Below, piece after piece: positions 5,404 through 5,954 of a stretch of DNA of 5,954 bases (its first letter is position 1; every line of letters begins with the position of its first letter). This stretch comes from Gammaproteobacteria bacterium. GTDB taxonomy: Bacteria; Pseudomonadota; Gammaproteobacteria; Chromatiales; Chromatiaceae. The translations under genes and the position numbers were made by a program. The notes beneath the pieces are model-generated. The model saw only the letters and a list, made by a program, of their open reading frames with translations. It made no database searches and was not told the origin of the DNA. The stretch lies in NCBI GenBank assembly GCA_030621975.1, contig JAUXGQ010000131.1, positions 1-5,954 on the forward strand, read 5' to 3'.

Positions 5404-5954
5404 ATGCACGCCAACGGGTTTTTCGTCACCGGCACTGACACGGGATGCGGCAAGACGGAGGTCAGTCTCGCCCTGATGCGCCTGCTGCAGGATCAGGGGC
5501 GGAGCGTGCTGGGCATGAAGCCGGTGGCCTCAGGGGCTGATTCGACCCCCCGGGGATTGCGCAACGACGACGCCCTGCGGCTCCAGGCCCAGGGGTCATT
5601 CCAGGCTGACTACGAGCGGATCAATCCTTTTGCCTTCGCACCGCCTGTAGCGCCGCACATCGCGGCGGCGCAGGCCGGTGTGACGATCGACGCCGATGCG
5701 ATCGCCGAGGCATTCAACTGGCTTTCCCGGCGCGCCGACAGGGTCGTCGTGGAAGGTATCGGCGGCTGGAAGGTTCCGCTGGGTCCCGATCATGACACTG
5801 CGCAACTTGCGCCGCGGCTCGGACTGCCCGTGATCCTGGTGGTGGGGCTGAAACTGGGATGCCTCAATCACGCCCTGCTCAGCGCGGAAAGCATCCGGGC
5901 CAGCGGCGCCAGACTCGCCGCCTGGGTCGCCAATACCCTGGACCCGGATATGCC
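5404..5954 (+). CDS. bioD: Dethiobiotin synthetase, N-terminal 183 codons (cut by window edge)
   Basis: The reading frame from ATG 5404 is open to the window end and starts MHANGFFVTGTDTGCGKTE. BioD is a cytosolic ATP-dependent enzyme that closes the ureido ring of 7,8-diaminopelargonic acid with CO2, the second-to-last step of biotin synthesis. Visible signatures are the P-loop GTDTGCGKT (10-18, with Lys17), MKPVASG (about 38-44), RNDDA (about 53-57), NPF-FAPPVAPHIAA, VEGIGGW (about 116-122) and VVGLKLGCLNHALL. The order and spacing match E. coli BioD, which is about 225 residues, so some 40 residues are missing to the right. The P-loop has Cys15 where E. coli has Val. A GAGGG ribosome binding site (5393-5397) lies 6 bases before the start. 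No other bio genes are visible, and the upstream neighbour is unrelated in function. Confidence 0.95.
   Translation, partial: MHANGFFVTGTDTGCGKTEVSLALMRLLQDQGRSVLGMKPVASGADSTPRGLRNDDALRLQAQGSFQADYERINPFAFAPPVAPHIAAAQAGVTIDADAIAEAFNWLSRRADRVVVEGIGGWKVPLGPDHDTAQLAPRLGLPVILVVGLKLGCLNHALLSAESIRASGARLAAWVANTLDPDM

Noticed and set aside
5185..5409. Open frames on both strands through the second palindrome (also 5015-5365)
   Set aside because: The products consist largely of translated 9-base repeats or the shifted frame of the protease; no ribosome binding site.

Overview
The window looks like a chromosomal piece of a gammaproteobacterium. The evidence is the gene order (a petABC cytochrome bc1 operon followed by sspA on the same strand), the close match of the SspA N-terminus to the E. 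coli protein, a DegS/AlgW-type anchored protease, and an E. coli-like BioD. Coding regions are GC-rich, and intergenic regions are more AT-rich and carry palindromic repeats. A respiring, possibly sulfur-oxidising lineage such as the Chromatiales would fit, but the genus cannot be read from this sequence.

Minus strand, read right to left: a Nif3/YbgI-like dinuclear-metal protein (GTG start, 3768-3013); a 133-base leader with an AT-rich dyad; then petA (Rieske, 2879-2286), petB (cytochrome b, 2286-1054) and petC (cytochrome c1, 1057-314). The three pet genes are translationally coupled, with a 1-base overlap at petA/petB and a 4-base overlap at petB/petC. The Rieske protein, cytochrome b and cytochrome c1 together form the ubiquinol:cytochrome c oxidoreductase of the inner membrane. 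About 20 bases past the petC stop lies a roughly 165-base palindromic, MITE-like element (125-293). It abuts a rho-independent terminator (hairpin 96-125), and the first 21 codons of sspA (65-1) run off the left edge.

Plus strand: a membrane-anchored HtrA-family serine protease with one PDZ domain (degS/algW type, 3985-5172) is transcribed divergently from the Nif3-like gene. Downstream lies the start of bioD (dethiobiotin synthetase, 5404 to the right edge). The protease gene is bracketed by two copies of one palindromic repeat family with arms of the form TTCACCAC(A/G)GAG. One copy lies in the divergent promoter region (3838-3920). The other lies in the protease-bioD gap (5183-5368) and carries a 9-base tandem expansion.

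All the genes belong to well-known families, and I see no new multi-gene system. The points worth a second look are the MITE-like insertion between petC and its terminator, the PLWY form of the Qo-site motif in cytochrome b, and the paired repeats around the protease gene.
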